A stretch of 52,869 bases of DNA from the NCBI RefSeq assembly GCF_000429365.1, contig NZ_AUBS01000029.1, positions 1 to 52,869 of the forward strand, in the 5' to 3' direction. The notes below the pieces were generated by a model, which was not told the origin of the DNA, did no database searches, and saw only the letters and a list, made by a program, of their open reading frames with translations. Numbering within the stretch: the stretch's first letter is position 1; each line of letters begins with the position of its first letter. The position numbers and the translations under genes are program-made. The DNA comes from Pseudodonghicola xiamenensis DSM 18339. Its GTDB lineage: Bacteria > Pseudomonadota > Alphaproteobacteria > Rhodobacterales > Rhodobacteraceae. Shown piece after piece: positions 34,757-44,496 of this stretch.

Positions 34757-35187
34757 TTCGTCTTTCTGTTGGGTAGAAAGGGCAACGGCGTGACCGGCAC
34801 GCCGTCCTCGATCAGCGCGCGCGCCTCCTCGGCCTTAGCCTCTCCATAAATGGCCCGTTCCGGCGCGTCACCCTCATGCATGGCGCGCGCCTCGGCGGCG
34901 AAATTCATTCCGACGTATTCCGAGTTTCCCTCGATCTTACGCTTGAGCTCGGCCAGCGCCTGTTCGGCAGCGCTGGCAGGAGCAGCCAGCGGATGCTCGG
35001 CCGTGGCGGGCTCGGTCTCGCGCCCGTGCTGGACCTGCGGCGCCATCAACGCCTTTTCAACCTGGGGTGACCCGCAGACAGCACAATTCACCATGCCAGC
35101 GCCGGCCAGCTTGGTATAAGCGTCAGCGGATTGAAACCAGCTGTCGAAGGCGTGCCCTTCGGCACATTTGAGCGAATATCGGATCAT
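34753..35187 (-). CDS. DUF1178 family protein with zinc-ribbon-like N-terminus
   Basis: The 144-residue protein begins MIRYSLKCAEGHAFDSWFQS and has Cys8/His12 plus CAVCG (about 35-39), a probable zinc site, then VEKALMAPQV. The C-terminal RAIYGEAKAEEARALIEDG and VTPLPFLP are typical of DUF1178. Function unknown; widespread in alphaproteobacteria. First gene of a three-gene overlapping set. Confidence 0.88.
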   Translation of the reverse strand: MIRYSLKCAEGHAFDSWFQSADAYTKLAGAGMVNCAVCGSPQVEKALMAPQVQHGRETEPATAEHPLAAPASAAEQALAELKRKIEGNSEYVGMNFAAEARAMHEGDAPERAIYGEAKAEEARALIEDGVPVTPLPFLPNRKTN

Positions 35188-35239
35188 TCCGGGATCCCTT
35201 GAAGAAGTACAGGATTAGATATCCACCCGACGGCGAAGA

Positions 35240-36007
35240 TCAACCCCGCGGCACGATCCGCGCCGCGAAGCGCGCCACCAGATCGGCATGCGGGACATCG
35301 GCCTCGATCGCCAGGCGACGCAGACCGAAATGCACCTCGGCCACCTGCTGGTAATAGCGAGTATAGGCATAATTCACCCCTGCCCCCGCAACCGCGCCCA
35401 AAACCGGCACCGCCTGCGCCGCCAACTTCTGCCCCAGCGCCACCGACAACCGTGGCGCCACCGCCGTGATCAGCCGCTGCAACGCCGGCCCCGTCAATGT
35501 CAACCTGAGCGACAGGAAACTCAGATCGCTGCCATCGTCATCGGCCAGGGGCCCAGCCGCCGCGAAAACCCGGACACAATCGAAACGAACGCTCTCGGCT
35601 GCCGGATCGAAGCCCTGACGCGCCGCCGCCCCCTGAATCGCCCGCATCAGCAGAGTGGTGGTTGCCGGCAGTTCCAACAATGCACCCGAAAGGCCGGCAA
35701 AGCCGCCGGCGGCCCCGAAGACTGAAGTCATGGCTGTATTCACCCAGGGCGCCGGATCGCCGGTAACACGCCGGCTCTGTTCGGCCGCACGCAACGACAG
35801 ATACAGCGCCTGCTCTGTCGCACCATCCAGGCCCGTGCGCACAGGCGCTGGCAAACGGTCGAGCAGACCTTCGGCACCGGTGCCCAGCGCATTCAGGAGC
35901 TTGAGCCCAGCCCCTCCGGCCGCGCGATAGCGTACCGCCAACCGGTCAAGCTCCGCCTCCGGATCAAGGGCTCCCTCTGGAGGTGGGAGAACTATGGCCT
36001 CGGTCAT
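35240..36007 (-). CDS. EcsC family protein
   Basis: The 255-residue protein matches the EcsC family: the hydrophobic glycine-rich segment GAAGGFAGLSGALLELPATT (about residues 95-114), ARQGFDPAAESVRFDCVRVF, and the C-terminal GAVAGAGVNYAYTRYYQQVA followed by HFGLRRLA. EcsC proteins are membrane-associated and have no clear biochemical role. It is separated from the DUF1178 gene by 52 bases on the same strand. Confidence 0.85.
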   Translation of the reverse strand: MTEAIVLPPPEGALDPEAELDRLAVRYRAAGGAGLKLLNALGTGAEGLLDRLPAPVRTGLDGATEQALYLSLRAAEQSRRVTGDPAPWVNTAMTSVFGAAGGFAGLSGALLELPATTTLLMRAIQGAAARQGFDPAAESVRFDCVRVFAAAGPLADDDGSDLSFLSLRLTLTGPALQRLITAVAPRLSVALGQKLAAQAVPVLGAVAGAGVNYAYTRYYQQVAEVHFGLRRLAIEADVPHADLVARFAARIVPRG

Positions 36008-36070
36008 TGCGATCCCTCTGATTCCCCTTATCAGATCGGCACGCAGCGCCCGGGTTTCAATGGGAAGAGA

Positions 36071-36565
36071 TCAGCCCGCCGGGCTCCAACGGGCAACGGC
36101 CCCGGTAATTTTGCCCCAAGCACCGGGGGTGAGCTCACGGCCCAGAACCCGATCCGGGTTGGTGGGCGGCGGCATTTCGACCCCGTCGAGCTTGGTGAAG
36201 CCGAACCGGTTGTAATAGGGCGCGTCCCCCACCAGCATCACCCGGTCCCAACCGGCCTCCTGCGCGGCAATCAGCGATTCCTCGATCAGCAAACCACCGA
36301 GCCCTTCGCCCTGGTGCGTCGGATGCACCGCCACCGGTCCGAGCAACAGCGCCTCGACCGCGCCGATCCGGATCGGCCAATAGCGAATGGCGCCGGCAAC
36401 CGTACCGTCGTTGTCGCGCGCGACCAGACACAACCCGGCCACCGGATCGACGTCATCTCGCAGCCGATAGGACGACAGCGCCTCGCGCCCCGGCGCGAAA
36501 CACAGATCATAAAGCGCCTCGACGTCCCACCAGTCTCCGGTTTGTTCCGGCCGCAGTTCGATCAC
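36071..36565 (-). CDS. GNAT-family N-acetyltransferase (YhbS-like)
   Basis: The 164-residue protein has the GNAT fold: LLGPVAVHPTHQGEGLGGLL (about residues 75-94) is the acetyl-CoA-binding motif A, followed by ESLIAAQEAGWDRVMLVGDA and YYNRFGFTKLDG. These are typical of YhbS-like acetyltransferases. The GTG at 36565 is chosen as start because GGAGGG lies about seven bases upstream; an ATG much further upstream would run into the repeat element. Substrate unknown. Confidence 0.88.
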   Translation of the reverse strand: MIELRPEQTGDWWDVEALYDLCFAPGREALSSYRLRDDVDPVAGLCLVARDNDGTVAGAIRYWPIRIGAVEALLLGPVAVHPTHQGEGLGGLLIEESLIAAQEAGWDRVMLVGDAPYYNRFGFTKLDGVEMPPPTNPDRVLGRELTPGAWGKITGAVARWSPAG

Positions 36566-36651
36566 CCGCCTGCCCTCCGCATCAGCTCGGCTGCTGCCCC
36601 TAGCACTCTGACGGGCGACGTCAAGCGCCACCGCGCCGGCAAACAGAGAAA

Positions 36652-36798
36652 GGGGGCTGTCTGCCCCCTCTTGGCCTTCGGCCAATTCACCCCCGAGGAT
36701 ATTTTTGCCAGATCGAAAGCCAGACCGCGCCCGCCCCTTCGATCTGGTTCAAATATCCCGGGGGGAAGGCCGCAGGCCGTTGGGGGGCAGCGCCCCCC
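36652..36798. repeat. nested palindromic intergenic repeat
   Basis: About 147 bases form a symmetric set of hairpins. From left to right: GGGGGC/GCCCCC (36652-36668), TTGGCC/GGCCAA (36671-36685), a long imperfect inverted repeat whose arms are 36691-36716 and 36739-36764, GGCC/GGCC (36768-36778), and GGGGGGC/GCCCCCC (36782-36798). The left half is roughly the reverse complement of the right half. The CCCCGAGGATATTTTTGCC motif looks like a dispersed intergenic repeat in this group. It lies just after the SulP gene and probably ends its transcription. Confidence 0.75.
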
Positions 36799-36813
36799 CG
36801 CCGCCCTCAGGGG

Positions 36814-38427
36814 TCAATGCGATCCAAGGATGCCGGTCTTCACCGAGTAATCCACTGCCAGCGCGTAATCAGGATCATCGTCGCTGTCGATCATCAGATG
36901 GCCCGCCCTGGTCAGCAGCCGATGGCAATCGCGGCTGAGGTGACGCAACTGGATGCGCTTCCCCTCGGCCTCGTATTTCGCGGCCAGGGCCTCGATCGCC
37001 TGCAGCGCGGATTGGTCCACCACCCGGCTGTCGGCGAAATCGACGATCACCGTCGAGGGGTCTTCTTTCGGATCGAACAGTTCGACAAAGCCGTCGGTCG
37101 AACCGAAGAACAGCGGCCCCTGAATTTGATAGACCTTCGCGCCTTCCGGCGTCGCATAGGCCTTGGCATGGATGCGCTTGGCGTTATTCCAGGCGTAGGC
37201 CAGTGCCGAGACGATGACGCCGACCACCACGGCCACCGCCAGATCCTCGAACACCGTCACCACGGTGACCAGAATAATGACGAAAGCGTCGATCAGCGGC
37301 ACCTTGGCGAGAATGCGGATCGAGTTCCAGGCGAAGGTGCCGATCACCACCATGAACATCACGCCCACCAGCGCGGCCAACGGGATCTGTTCGATCAGCG
37401 GCGAGGCAAAGAGGATGAAGCCCAGAAGGCAAAGCGCGGCGAAGATCGCAGCGATACGGGTGCGGCCGCCGGATTTCACGTTGATCATCGACTGGCCGAT
37501 CATGGCGCAGCCGCCCATGCCGCCGAAGAAGCCGGTCAGCACGTTGGCGGTGCCCTGGGCGATGCATTCCTGGCTGGCGCCACCGCGCTTGCCGGTGATC
37601 TCGCCCACCAGGTTCAGCGTCAGCAGGCTTTCGATCAGCCCCACAGCGGCCATGATGACGGAATAGGGCAGGACGATCTTCAAGGTTTCCCAGGTGAAGG
37701 GAACTGCCGGAATATGGAACACCGGCAGCTCCCCCTTGATCGAGGCCATGTCGCCCACCCGCGGCACGTCGAGACCGAAGGCGATCACCAGCACGGCGGT
37801 CACCAGGATACCGGCGAGCGGCGCCGGCACCACCCGGGTCACCCGCGGGATGAAATGGATCACCGCCATGGTCAACGCCACCAGCCCCAGCATGGTCCAG
37901 AGCTGGAGACCCGACAGCCACTCTCCTCCACCGGTCGCGGCGCTGGCCGGCACCCGGAACTGGGTCAGCTGCGCCAGGAAGATCACGATGGCCAGCCCGT
38001 TGACGAACCCCAGCATCACCGGATGCGGCACCAGCCGGATGAACTTGCCCCATCGCATGATGCCAACGACAATCTGGATCAGCCCCATCAGCACCACCGC
38101 CGCCAGAAGGTATTCGACCCCGTGGCTCATCACCAGCGACACGATGACCACAGCGATGGCCCCGGTCGCGCCCGAGATCATGCCGGGCCGGCCACCGATC
38201 AGCGCGGTCACCAGTCCGATGATAAAGGCGGCATAGAGCCCCATCAGCGGGTTTACATCGGCGACGAAGGCGAAGGCCACCGCCTCGGGCACCAGCGCCA
38301 GCGCCACGGTCAGCCCGGAGAGAAGCTCGATCCTGAGCCGACCGAGACTGAACCCTTCGTCCGGCATCCAGCGCAGATCGGGTTTTTCGATACGAGAGGC
38401 GAAGGCGGCCAGAAGGGCGCGGGGCAT
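36814..38427 (-). CDS. SulP-family anion transporter with STAS domain
   Basis: The 537-residue protein has ten or more hydrophobic segments (LRIELLSGLTVALALVPEAV through about residue 410) and a cytoplasmic STAS domain (about 425-530, with STVIVDFADSRVVDQSALQA). FFGGMGGCAMIGQSMINVKS is a SulP hallmark. It should move sulfate, bicarbonate or another inorganic anion across the inner membrane; this subgroup is often annotated as a bicarbonate/sodium symporter-like SulP. ATG 38427 has AAGGAGC upstream. A longer N-terminal extension was rejected because it lacks similarity. Confidence 0.93.
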   Translation of the reverse strand: MPRALLAAFASRIEKPDLRWMPDEGFSLGRLRIELLSGLTVALALVPEAVAFAFVADVNPLMGLYAAFIIGLVTALIGGRPGMISGATGAIAVVIVSLVMSHGVEYLLAAVVLMGLIQIVVGIMRWGKFIRLVPHPVMLGFVNGLAIVIFLAQLTQFRVPASAATGGGEWLSGLQLWTMLGLVALTMAVIHFIPRVTRVVPAPLAGILVTAVLVIAFGLDVPRVGDMASIKGELPVFHIPAVPFTWETLKIVLPYSVIMAAVGLIESLLTLNLVGEITGKRGGASQECIAQGTANVLTGFFGGMGGCAMIGQSMINVKSGGRTRIAAIFAALCLLGFILFASPLIEQIPLAALVGVMFMVVIGTFAWNSIRILAKVPLIDAFVIILVTVVTVFEDLAVAVVVGVIVSALAYAWNNAKRIHAKAYATPEGAKVYQIQGPLFFGSTDGFVELFDPKEDPSTVIVDFADSRVVDQSALQAIEALAAKYEAEGKRIQLRHLSRDCHRLLTRAGHLMIDSDDDPDYALAVDYSVKTGILGSH

Positions 38428-38630
38428 GCATGCTCCTTGGGGTTGGGTTTGGCGGGACATTTGTCTTTGCTGCGGCGCAGCGTCTACAGGGTTACCCCCT
38501 GGCACGTCAATGCAAGCGGGCCAATACACCGAACAGCGGGTCCATGAGGGCACAGATCACGGGCATTGCCGCGAAGTCCCCCCTCCCCTCTGACGTCCGG
38601 GCGAGCTAGGCTGCCCAGTGGGGGCGGATC

Positions 38631-40193
38631 ATGGCAATCATCACCTGTTGGCAGGATATCGAGGATCGGGGCAGCGACTGGCTGACCCCTGCGGAGAGAA
38701 AGCTGATCGCCGCCTGCCGGGTGGCGGAAGAATGTATCCTCGGCGACGGGACATTGCCACCCGAGGGGACACCTGATCCCGAACGCCGGGTGCGGGCGGA
38801 GGTGTTGCGCTATCTGATCCTCGGGGGATGCGATCGGTGCAAGGTTCAGGGTTGGGGTGTGCGGGTATCCGGAGCCTATGTGGAGGGGCGGCTCGATCTG
38901 TCGTTTCAGACGGCAGTGGGGGTAACGAGCCTCCTTGTTTGTCGCATCGAGCAGGAGATTGTCGCCCTCCAGGCTCGGTTTGAATTTCTGAACCTCACTG
39001 AAAGCCACCTGCCCGGCCTCAATGCACAGGGTGCAAAGGTGACTGGCGATGTTTTTCTACGCGGCGTCACCGCGACCGGCGCGGTCAGCCTCGCCGGCGC
39101 CTCCATCGGCGGTTCGCTTGTCTGCGAGGGCGCCCACTTTATCGGGAGAGAGGACAGTCATGCGCTGAGCGCGCAAGGCGCGACAGTGACCGGAAGTGTT
39201 TTCCTGCGCGACGTCACCGCTACCGGCATGGTCCGCCTTTCCGGCGCCTCCATCGGTGGCCAGCTTGCCTGTGTCGGCGCTCGCTTCGCTGGAACGAAAG
39301 GGGAAAAGGCGCTGAACGCGCAGGGGCTGCGGGTCACCCGGGGCCTGATTTGGCGCCACGTGACGGTCGAGGCCGGATCGGTGGACCTCAACGCCGCACA
39401 TATTGGCGAACTGTTTGACGATCCAAACTGCTGGCCGGATCGGGGACGGCTGATCCTCGATGGTTTCACCTATGACCGGATTTCCGGCGCCCCAACCGAT
39501 GCCAACACCCGACTGAACTGGCTTTCCATGGGCGACACCTGGAATGGCACGTTCTTCCCTCAGCCCTATACCCAGCTTGCCAAGGTGCTGCACGAGATGG
39601 GGCACGACCGGGATGCGCGGAAGGTGCTGGCGCGGCGTGAGCAGAAGATTCAGGCGGACATGCGTCGGCGTCTGCGTGTGGAGCTCGACGGCAGTTGGAG
39701 GGCCGGGGTTCGCTCGGTCTGGCTCGACGTCCTCCGCCCGTTGCTCTGGGTCTGGGATCTGCTGCTGCGTTGGGTGGTGGGCTATGGGCATCATCCGTTC
39801 CGCAGCCTTCTCTGGTTGCTGGGGCTTTGGGCCGCCGCCGTCTGGCTGGCGCATATGGCCTGGACCGCTGGCGATTTCGCGCCGAACTCCGGGCCGGTGC
39901 AGATGTCCGACCGCTGGCAGGCGCTGGCGGTGAGCGTCGAAAACCCCTCCCTGATCTGGTCGTCGGCCTCCGAGGCCGGCCGCGATTGGGAAACCTTCAA
40001 CCGCTATGGCTGGGCCGCCGATCTGGTGATCCCGATCATCGACCTGGGCCAGACCGCGGCCTGGGCGCCCTCCACCGCGCGCGGCGACTGGGGGCGCAGG
40101 CTCTGGCGCTGCGGCTTCCTTTTGCAGATGGCGGGCTGGATCGTCACCGCGCTGGGGGCTGCCGCGATCACCGGGATCATTCGCCGGGACTGA
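38631..40193 (+). CDS. beta-helix-repeat membrane protein of unknown function
   Basis: This 520-residue protein has an N-terminal soluble part (1-120), a repeat region (about 129-240), a basic charged stretch (about 325-350, VLARREQKIQADMRRRLRVE) and a C-terminal membrane part with about three hydrophobic segments (about 365-410 and 490-515). The repeat unit is 49 residues (LNAQGAKVTGDVFLRGVTAT and its copy LSAQGATVTGSVFLRDVTAT), and the DNA repeats with a period of 147 bases (39018, 39165, 39312). The pattern of alternating Val/Leu/Gly is like bactofilin or pentapeptide-type beta-solenoids. No family with known function is recognised. It stands alone, divergent from sulP. Confidence 0.85.
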   Translation: MAIITCWQDIEDRGSDWLTPAERKLIAACRVAEECILGDGTLPPEGTPDPERRVRAEVLRYLILGGCDRCKVQGWGVRVSGAYVEGRLDLSFQTAVGVTSLLVCRIEQEIVALQARFEFLNLTESHLPGLNAQGAKVTGDVFLRGVTATGAVSLAGASIGGSLVCEGAHFIGREDSHALSAQGATVTGSVFLRDVTATGMVRLSGASIGGQLACVGARFAGTKGEKALNAQGLRVTRGLIWRHVTVEAGSVDLNAAHIGELFDDPNCWPDRGRLILDGFTYDRISGAPTDANTRLNWLSMGDTWNGTFFPQPYTQLAKVLHEMGHDRDARKVLARREQKIQADMRRRLRVELDGSWRAGVRSVWLDVLRPLLWVWDLLLRWVVGYGHHPFRSLLWLLGLWAAAVWLAHMAWTAGDFAPNSGPVQMSDRWQALAVSVENPSLIWSSASEAGRDWETFNRYGWAADLVIPIIDLGQTAAWAPSTARGDWGRRLWRCGFLLQMAGWIVTALGAAAITGIIRRD

Positions 40194-40202
40194 GCCGATT
40201 TT

Positions 40203-40223
40203 GGGCAGGGTCGCGCCCTGCCC
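40203..40223 (+). terminator. hairpin terminator after the beta-helix gene
   Basis: GGGCAGGG (40203-40210) and CCCTGCCC (40216-40223) form a perfect 8-base-pair stem with a five-base loop, nine bases after the stop codon. It lacks a T-tract. It separates the gene from mtnP. Confidence 0.5.
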
Positions 40224-40314
40224 CGCCCTCCGCCGCCACGGGTCGCGACCTGCGGTTGCATCCGCGCGCGCCCGGGCTAATGTCGGCGTCACAGGCAAGC
40301 GGGGGCAAGGCACC

Positions 40315-41196
<882 letters not shown>

Positions 41197-41239
41197 TCCC
41201 CCGGCTCACCGGCCCCGCTGCGCGCGCCACGAGGCGGTC

Positions 41240-41857
41240 TCAGCCCTCGCTCCAGCCGGCGGCCACCAGCAGGCGGACCAGATCGGCGGCGCTCGTGGCG
41301 CCCATCTTCTCCATCGCGTTATGGCGGTGGTTCTCAACCGTCTTCTGGCTGATCCCCAGTTCATGCGCGATCTGCTTGTTCATCAGCCCCCGCAACACGG
41401 CACGGGCGACTTCGGCCTCGCGGGTGGTAAGACTGTCGATCCTGCGGATCAGCCGGACCTTTTCGCGTTCGGTCCCAGCCCGGGCCCTGCTCTGGTCCAG
41501 CGCCTCCTTGATACGGTCAACCAGGGTCATGCCGTTCACCGGCTTTTCAAAGAAATCGACCGCCCCGGCCCGCATCGCCCTGACCGCCATCGGCACATCG
41601 CCATGGCCTGTGATCATGATCACAGGCAGCAGGCAGCCGCGGCGGCCCAATTCGTCCAGCAGCTCCAGCCCGCTCATCCCCGGCATCCGCACATCGGCCA
41701 GGATGCAGCCCTCGGCCTGATCGTCAATCGCCTCCAGCAGCTCTGCCGCACTGGCATAGGCCCGGGTCTTGAGCCCCAACGAGGACAGCAAGAAGCCCAG
41801 CCCCTCGCGCGCAGCGCGGTCGTCGTCGACAATATGGATCACCGCCTGATCGGTCAT
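41240..41857 (-). CDS. FixJ/NarL-type response regulator (TtrR-like)
   Basis: The 205-residue protein has a receiver domain with acidic pair D11/D12, phospho-acceptor Asp55 in CILADVRMPG, and Lys in FFEKPV, then a LuxR-type helix-turn-helix (SLTTREAEVARAVLRGLMNK followed by QIAHELGISQKTVENHRHNA). It overlaps the sensor kinase gene by four bases. It resembles TtrR, but without a nearby tetrathionate reductase the regulated genes are unknown. Convergent with mtnP. Confidence 0.9.
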   Translation of the reverse strand: MTDQAVIHIVDDDRAAREGLGFLLSSLGLKTRAYASAAELLEAIDDQAEGCILADVRMPGMSGLELLDELGRRGCLLPVIMITGHGDVPMAVRAMRAGAVDFFEKPVNGMTLVDRIKEALDQSRARAGTEREKVRLIRRIDSLTTREAEVARAVLRGLMNKQIAHELGISQKTVENHRHNAMEKMGATSAADLVRLLVAAGWSEG

Positions 41858-43656
41858 GCGTTCGGCTCCTCCGGCAGCCAGATCGAGATGTTCAGGCCGG
41901 GCCCGTCTCCCGGCGCCTCCGCCTTCATCCAGCCGCCATGCGCCTCGACGATCGAGCGCGACAGCGCCAACCCCAGCCCGATGCCCTCGGGCTTGGTGGT
42001 ATAGAAGGCCTCGGCGAAATGATCCATGGCAGCAGCATCCATGCCATGGCCTTGATCACGCACCGACAGGCAGACGCCAGCGCCATGATCCGGATCGCCG
42101 CGCCGTTCGGCGCGGATAGTGATACGCCGCGCCTCGGCCGGGGTGCCGGCCATCGCATCAACGGCATTCTGCACCAGGTTCAGCATCACCTGCTGGAGCT
42201 GAATGCGGTCGCCCAGAACCTTCGGCAGCCCGTCTTCGCAGATCACCTTGTCCTCGACCCCGGCGCGATGGATCGACGCCGCATAGAGCGTGGCGCATTC
42301 CTCGAGGAAATCGCAGATATCGACCGGCCCCATCTGGCTTTCGCGCTTGCGCACGAAGGCGCGGATACGGCGGATCACGGTGGCAGCGCGGGCCGCCTGA
42401 TCCGAGATTTCGCCGGCGGCGCGCCGCATCTCCTCGGGCTCTGCCCGGCCTGCGGTCAGCCGCAAAAGCATGCCCTGCGCATAGGTCGAGATCGCTGAAA
42501 GCGGCTGGTTCAGTTCATGCGCGACGCTCGAGGCCATCTCTCCCAGGATCGACAACCGCGCCACATGCTCCAGCTCGCGGCGGTTCTGCCGCTCGGCCTC
42601 CTCGGCGCGGCGGCGTTCGGACATCTCGCGCACAAGCTGGGCATTGCTATCGTTCAAGGCCCTTGTACGGCGACGAACAAGAGTTTCGATCCTCACCGAA
42701 TAGATCGCCCAGAACACCAAGGCGACGACCAGCGCGATCAGCCAGTCACGATAATCGGCAATGAATTCGCGCACCGAAACCGGCCCCTTGCGCACATAGG
42801 GACCGATCTGCAGCTTGCGCATCAGTTCATGCACCGGCTGATAGTCCAGCGGCACCGTCCACAGGGTGCCCCCCTGCATGCTGAGAAGCGCCACTGCCAC
42901 CTTCTTGGCCAGATCGGGCCGCGTGGTCCGCGTCTTGGCAAAGGGCCAGCCGGGGAACACCGGGCTGGAGAGCGCACAATCGGTGCCCTGCCCCGGCTTC
43001 AGCGCGAAGGCATGAAGCGGTGCATAGCGCTGAGGGTCAGCCGCCTTCAGCTCCTCCAGCATGCAGGCGCGCAGAACTGCGGCATCGGCTCGCCTCTCCA
43101 GCACCGCCTGAGCCGCCAGTTGCATCGGATAACCGGTCATGACCAATTCCACCCGCCCGGGCAGGCCACTATCGGCATCGGCCATTTCCGACCAGATCAG
43201 CTGGAATCCCCCAAAGGCCTCGGGCGAGACGATGGCGAGCCTGCGACCGGCCAGATCGGAGAGCTTTTCCAGATCACCCGCCGTTACTAGTGTCGAGGCC
43301 ACCGGCTGATCGCCCTCGGCAGTGGCGATCCGGCTGATGTGATAGAGATATTCCAGTTCGGCATAATTGCCGGGGTTGGTGATGACGAAATCCAGCCGGT
43401 CGGCCTCCAGCGCGGCGGCCAACTGGCGAATGTCCAGCGGCTCGAACTGGAAATCATAATCCGGCAGAGCCGCGTTCAACGCCGCCTCAGTCACCGCCCA
43501 ATGGCTGAGCGAATGCTCAGACCCGAGATAATCGAGCACGCCGATCCGAAGCACCTCCGCCGCCCGTGCCGCGGGGGCGAGCAGCAGCGCCAACATCACC
43601 AGCGCGGCACGGCAAAGCAATGGGAATGCGGCGGAGAAACGCTCTGTCACTTTCAA
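41854..43656 (-). CDS. sensor histidine kinase with PhnD-like periplasmic domain (TtrS-like)
   Basis: The 600-residue protein has an N-terminal signal/anchor (about 14-32), a PhnD-like periplasmic binding domain (about 35-290), one hydrophobic segment (about 304-322), a coiled-coil linker (about 330-365) and a HisKA/HATPase pair with phospho-His380 in SVAHELNQPLSAI; the ATP lid is LVQNAVDAMAGTPAEA and GIGLGLALSRSIVEAHGGWM. The start is uncertain: TTG 43656 or GTG 43650. The binding domain suggests that an extracellular anion or small molecule is sensed directly. The cognate regulator is the downstream overlapping gene. Confidence 0.9.
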   Translation of the reverse strand: MKVTERFSAAFPLLCRAALVMLALLLAPAARAAEVLRIGVLDYLGSEHSLSHWAVTEAALNAALPDYDFQFEPLDIRQLAAALEADRLDFVITNPGNYAELEYLYHISRIATAEGDQPVASTLVTAGDLEKLSDLAGRRLAIVSPEAFGGFQLIWSEMADADSGLPGRVELVMTGYPMQLAAQAVLERRADAAVLRACMLEELKAADPQRYAPLHAFALKPGQGTDCALSSPVFPGWPFAKTRTTRPDLAKKVAVALLSMQGGTLWTVPLDYQPVHELMRKLQIGPYVRKGPVSVREFIADYRDWLIALVVALVFWAIYSVRIETLVRRRTRALNDSNAQLVREMSERRRAEEAERQNRRELEHVARLSILGEMASSVAHELNQPLSAISTYAQGMLLRLTAGRAEPEEMRRAAGEISDQAARAATVIRRIRAFVRKRESQMGPVDICDFLEECATLYAASIHRAGVEDKVICEDGLPKVLGDRIQLQQVMLNLVQNAVDAMAGTPAEARRITIRAERRGDPDHGAGVCLSVRDQGHGMDAAAMDHFAEAFYTTKPEGIGLGLALSRSIVEAHGGWMKAEAPGDGPGLNISIWLPEEPNA

Positions 43657-43860
43657 GGTCCGGGCTGAAGATCTGTGCAGCCCCGGCGGGGCCGCACCAT
43701 GGCAGATGACCAGATACCAGGGCCAAGGTCAAACGCCGAGCCTTCCCAAGAAATTGCCGAAAATCCCGACAATTCCCTCCTGTGACATCCGGTTTCGTCG
43801 CTGTACTATACCGCCGTTTCACCCCAGACTGATGCGAAGACGCCCCGCAAGGAAACCGCC

Positions 43861-44178
43861 ATGAAACGCCGCCCCGCCCTGCCCCGGCTGACCACCCTCG
43901 CCTGCTGCCTGCTAGCCTCTCCCGCGCTGGCGACGCTGTCCCCCTTTTACGACAGCGCCGAGCAGATCGACACAATTCTGGGCGACCGCCGCATCGCCGA
44001 AGCGGCGCATCAGACCCCGATCGGGGCGATATCCAACACCGGCACCCGCGCCGATGGCGCCATCGAATGGACCATCCGGCTGCAATCCTGCGATCTGAAG
44101 GCCTATCTGCTGCCGGTCCCGCCCGAAGGTCTGGGCAAGACCACCTACAAGGTCGATGCGGTCACCTCCTGCGACTAG
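43861..44178 (+). CDS. small exported hypothetical protein
   Basis: The 105-residue protein starts MKRRPALPRLTTLACCLLAS with a clear signal peptide (cleavage near ALA, residue 24). The mature part of about 80 residues has two Cys residues (near residue 74 and at the C-terminus, TSCD), likely a disulfide. No family recognised. It is divergent from the sensor kinase, with about 200 bases between the starts, so it could be a target of that system. Confidence 0.7.
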   Translation: MKRRPALPRLTTLACCLLASPALATLSPFYDSAEQIDTILGDRRIAEAAHQTPIGAISNTGTRADGAIEWTIRLQSCDLKAYLLPVPPEGLGKTTYKVDAVTSCD

Positions 44179-44496
44179 GATCAGGCGGGGCAGGCATTCG
44201 AACAGCGGCCTTGCAACTGGGGTCCAAGCTTTCGCCCCTGCAGGCCGAGCGGCGCTGCGTCAGGGCCAACCGCTCTGTTGCTGGAGTGAAATTCCCTCTC
44301 CAGCGGCACATTCGAAGGCTTCCAAACAGCTTCAAATCGGGCGGAAAACGGCGCTGCCGGATCACCCCTCGACAGGCCGCGACCGCAAGTTGCCATGCGC
44401 ATTCGGAATGAATGTAGCTTCAACCGTCATTGTGCCCCGGACAGCACCCCGGTTAGGATCGCCACCAAATTGCCCGATCAATCGAGACTGCCAAAC
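44179..44496. other. non-coding gap with small palindromes, upstream of hglS
   Basis: About 318 bases without a supported gene. CATTCGGAATG (44400-44410) is a 5+1+5 inverted repeat about 87 bases before the hglS start and could be a regulator site. Nothing else clear is seen. Confidence 0.45.

Noticed and set aside
39018..39460. CRISPR-like array suggested by the 147-base periodicity
   Set aside because: The repeats are imperfect, in frame, and encode a repeated protein motif; there are no short identical repeats with unique spacers. No CRISPR array was seen anywhere in the window.
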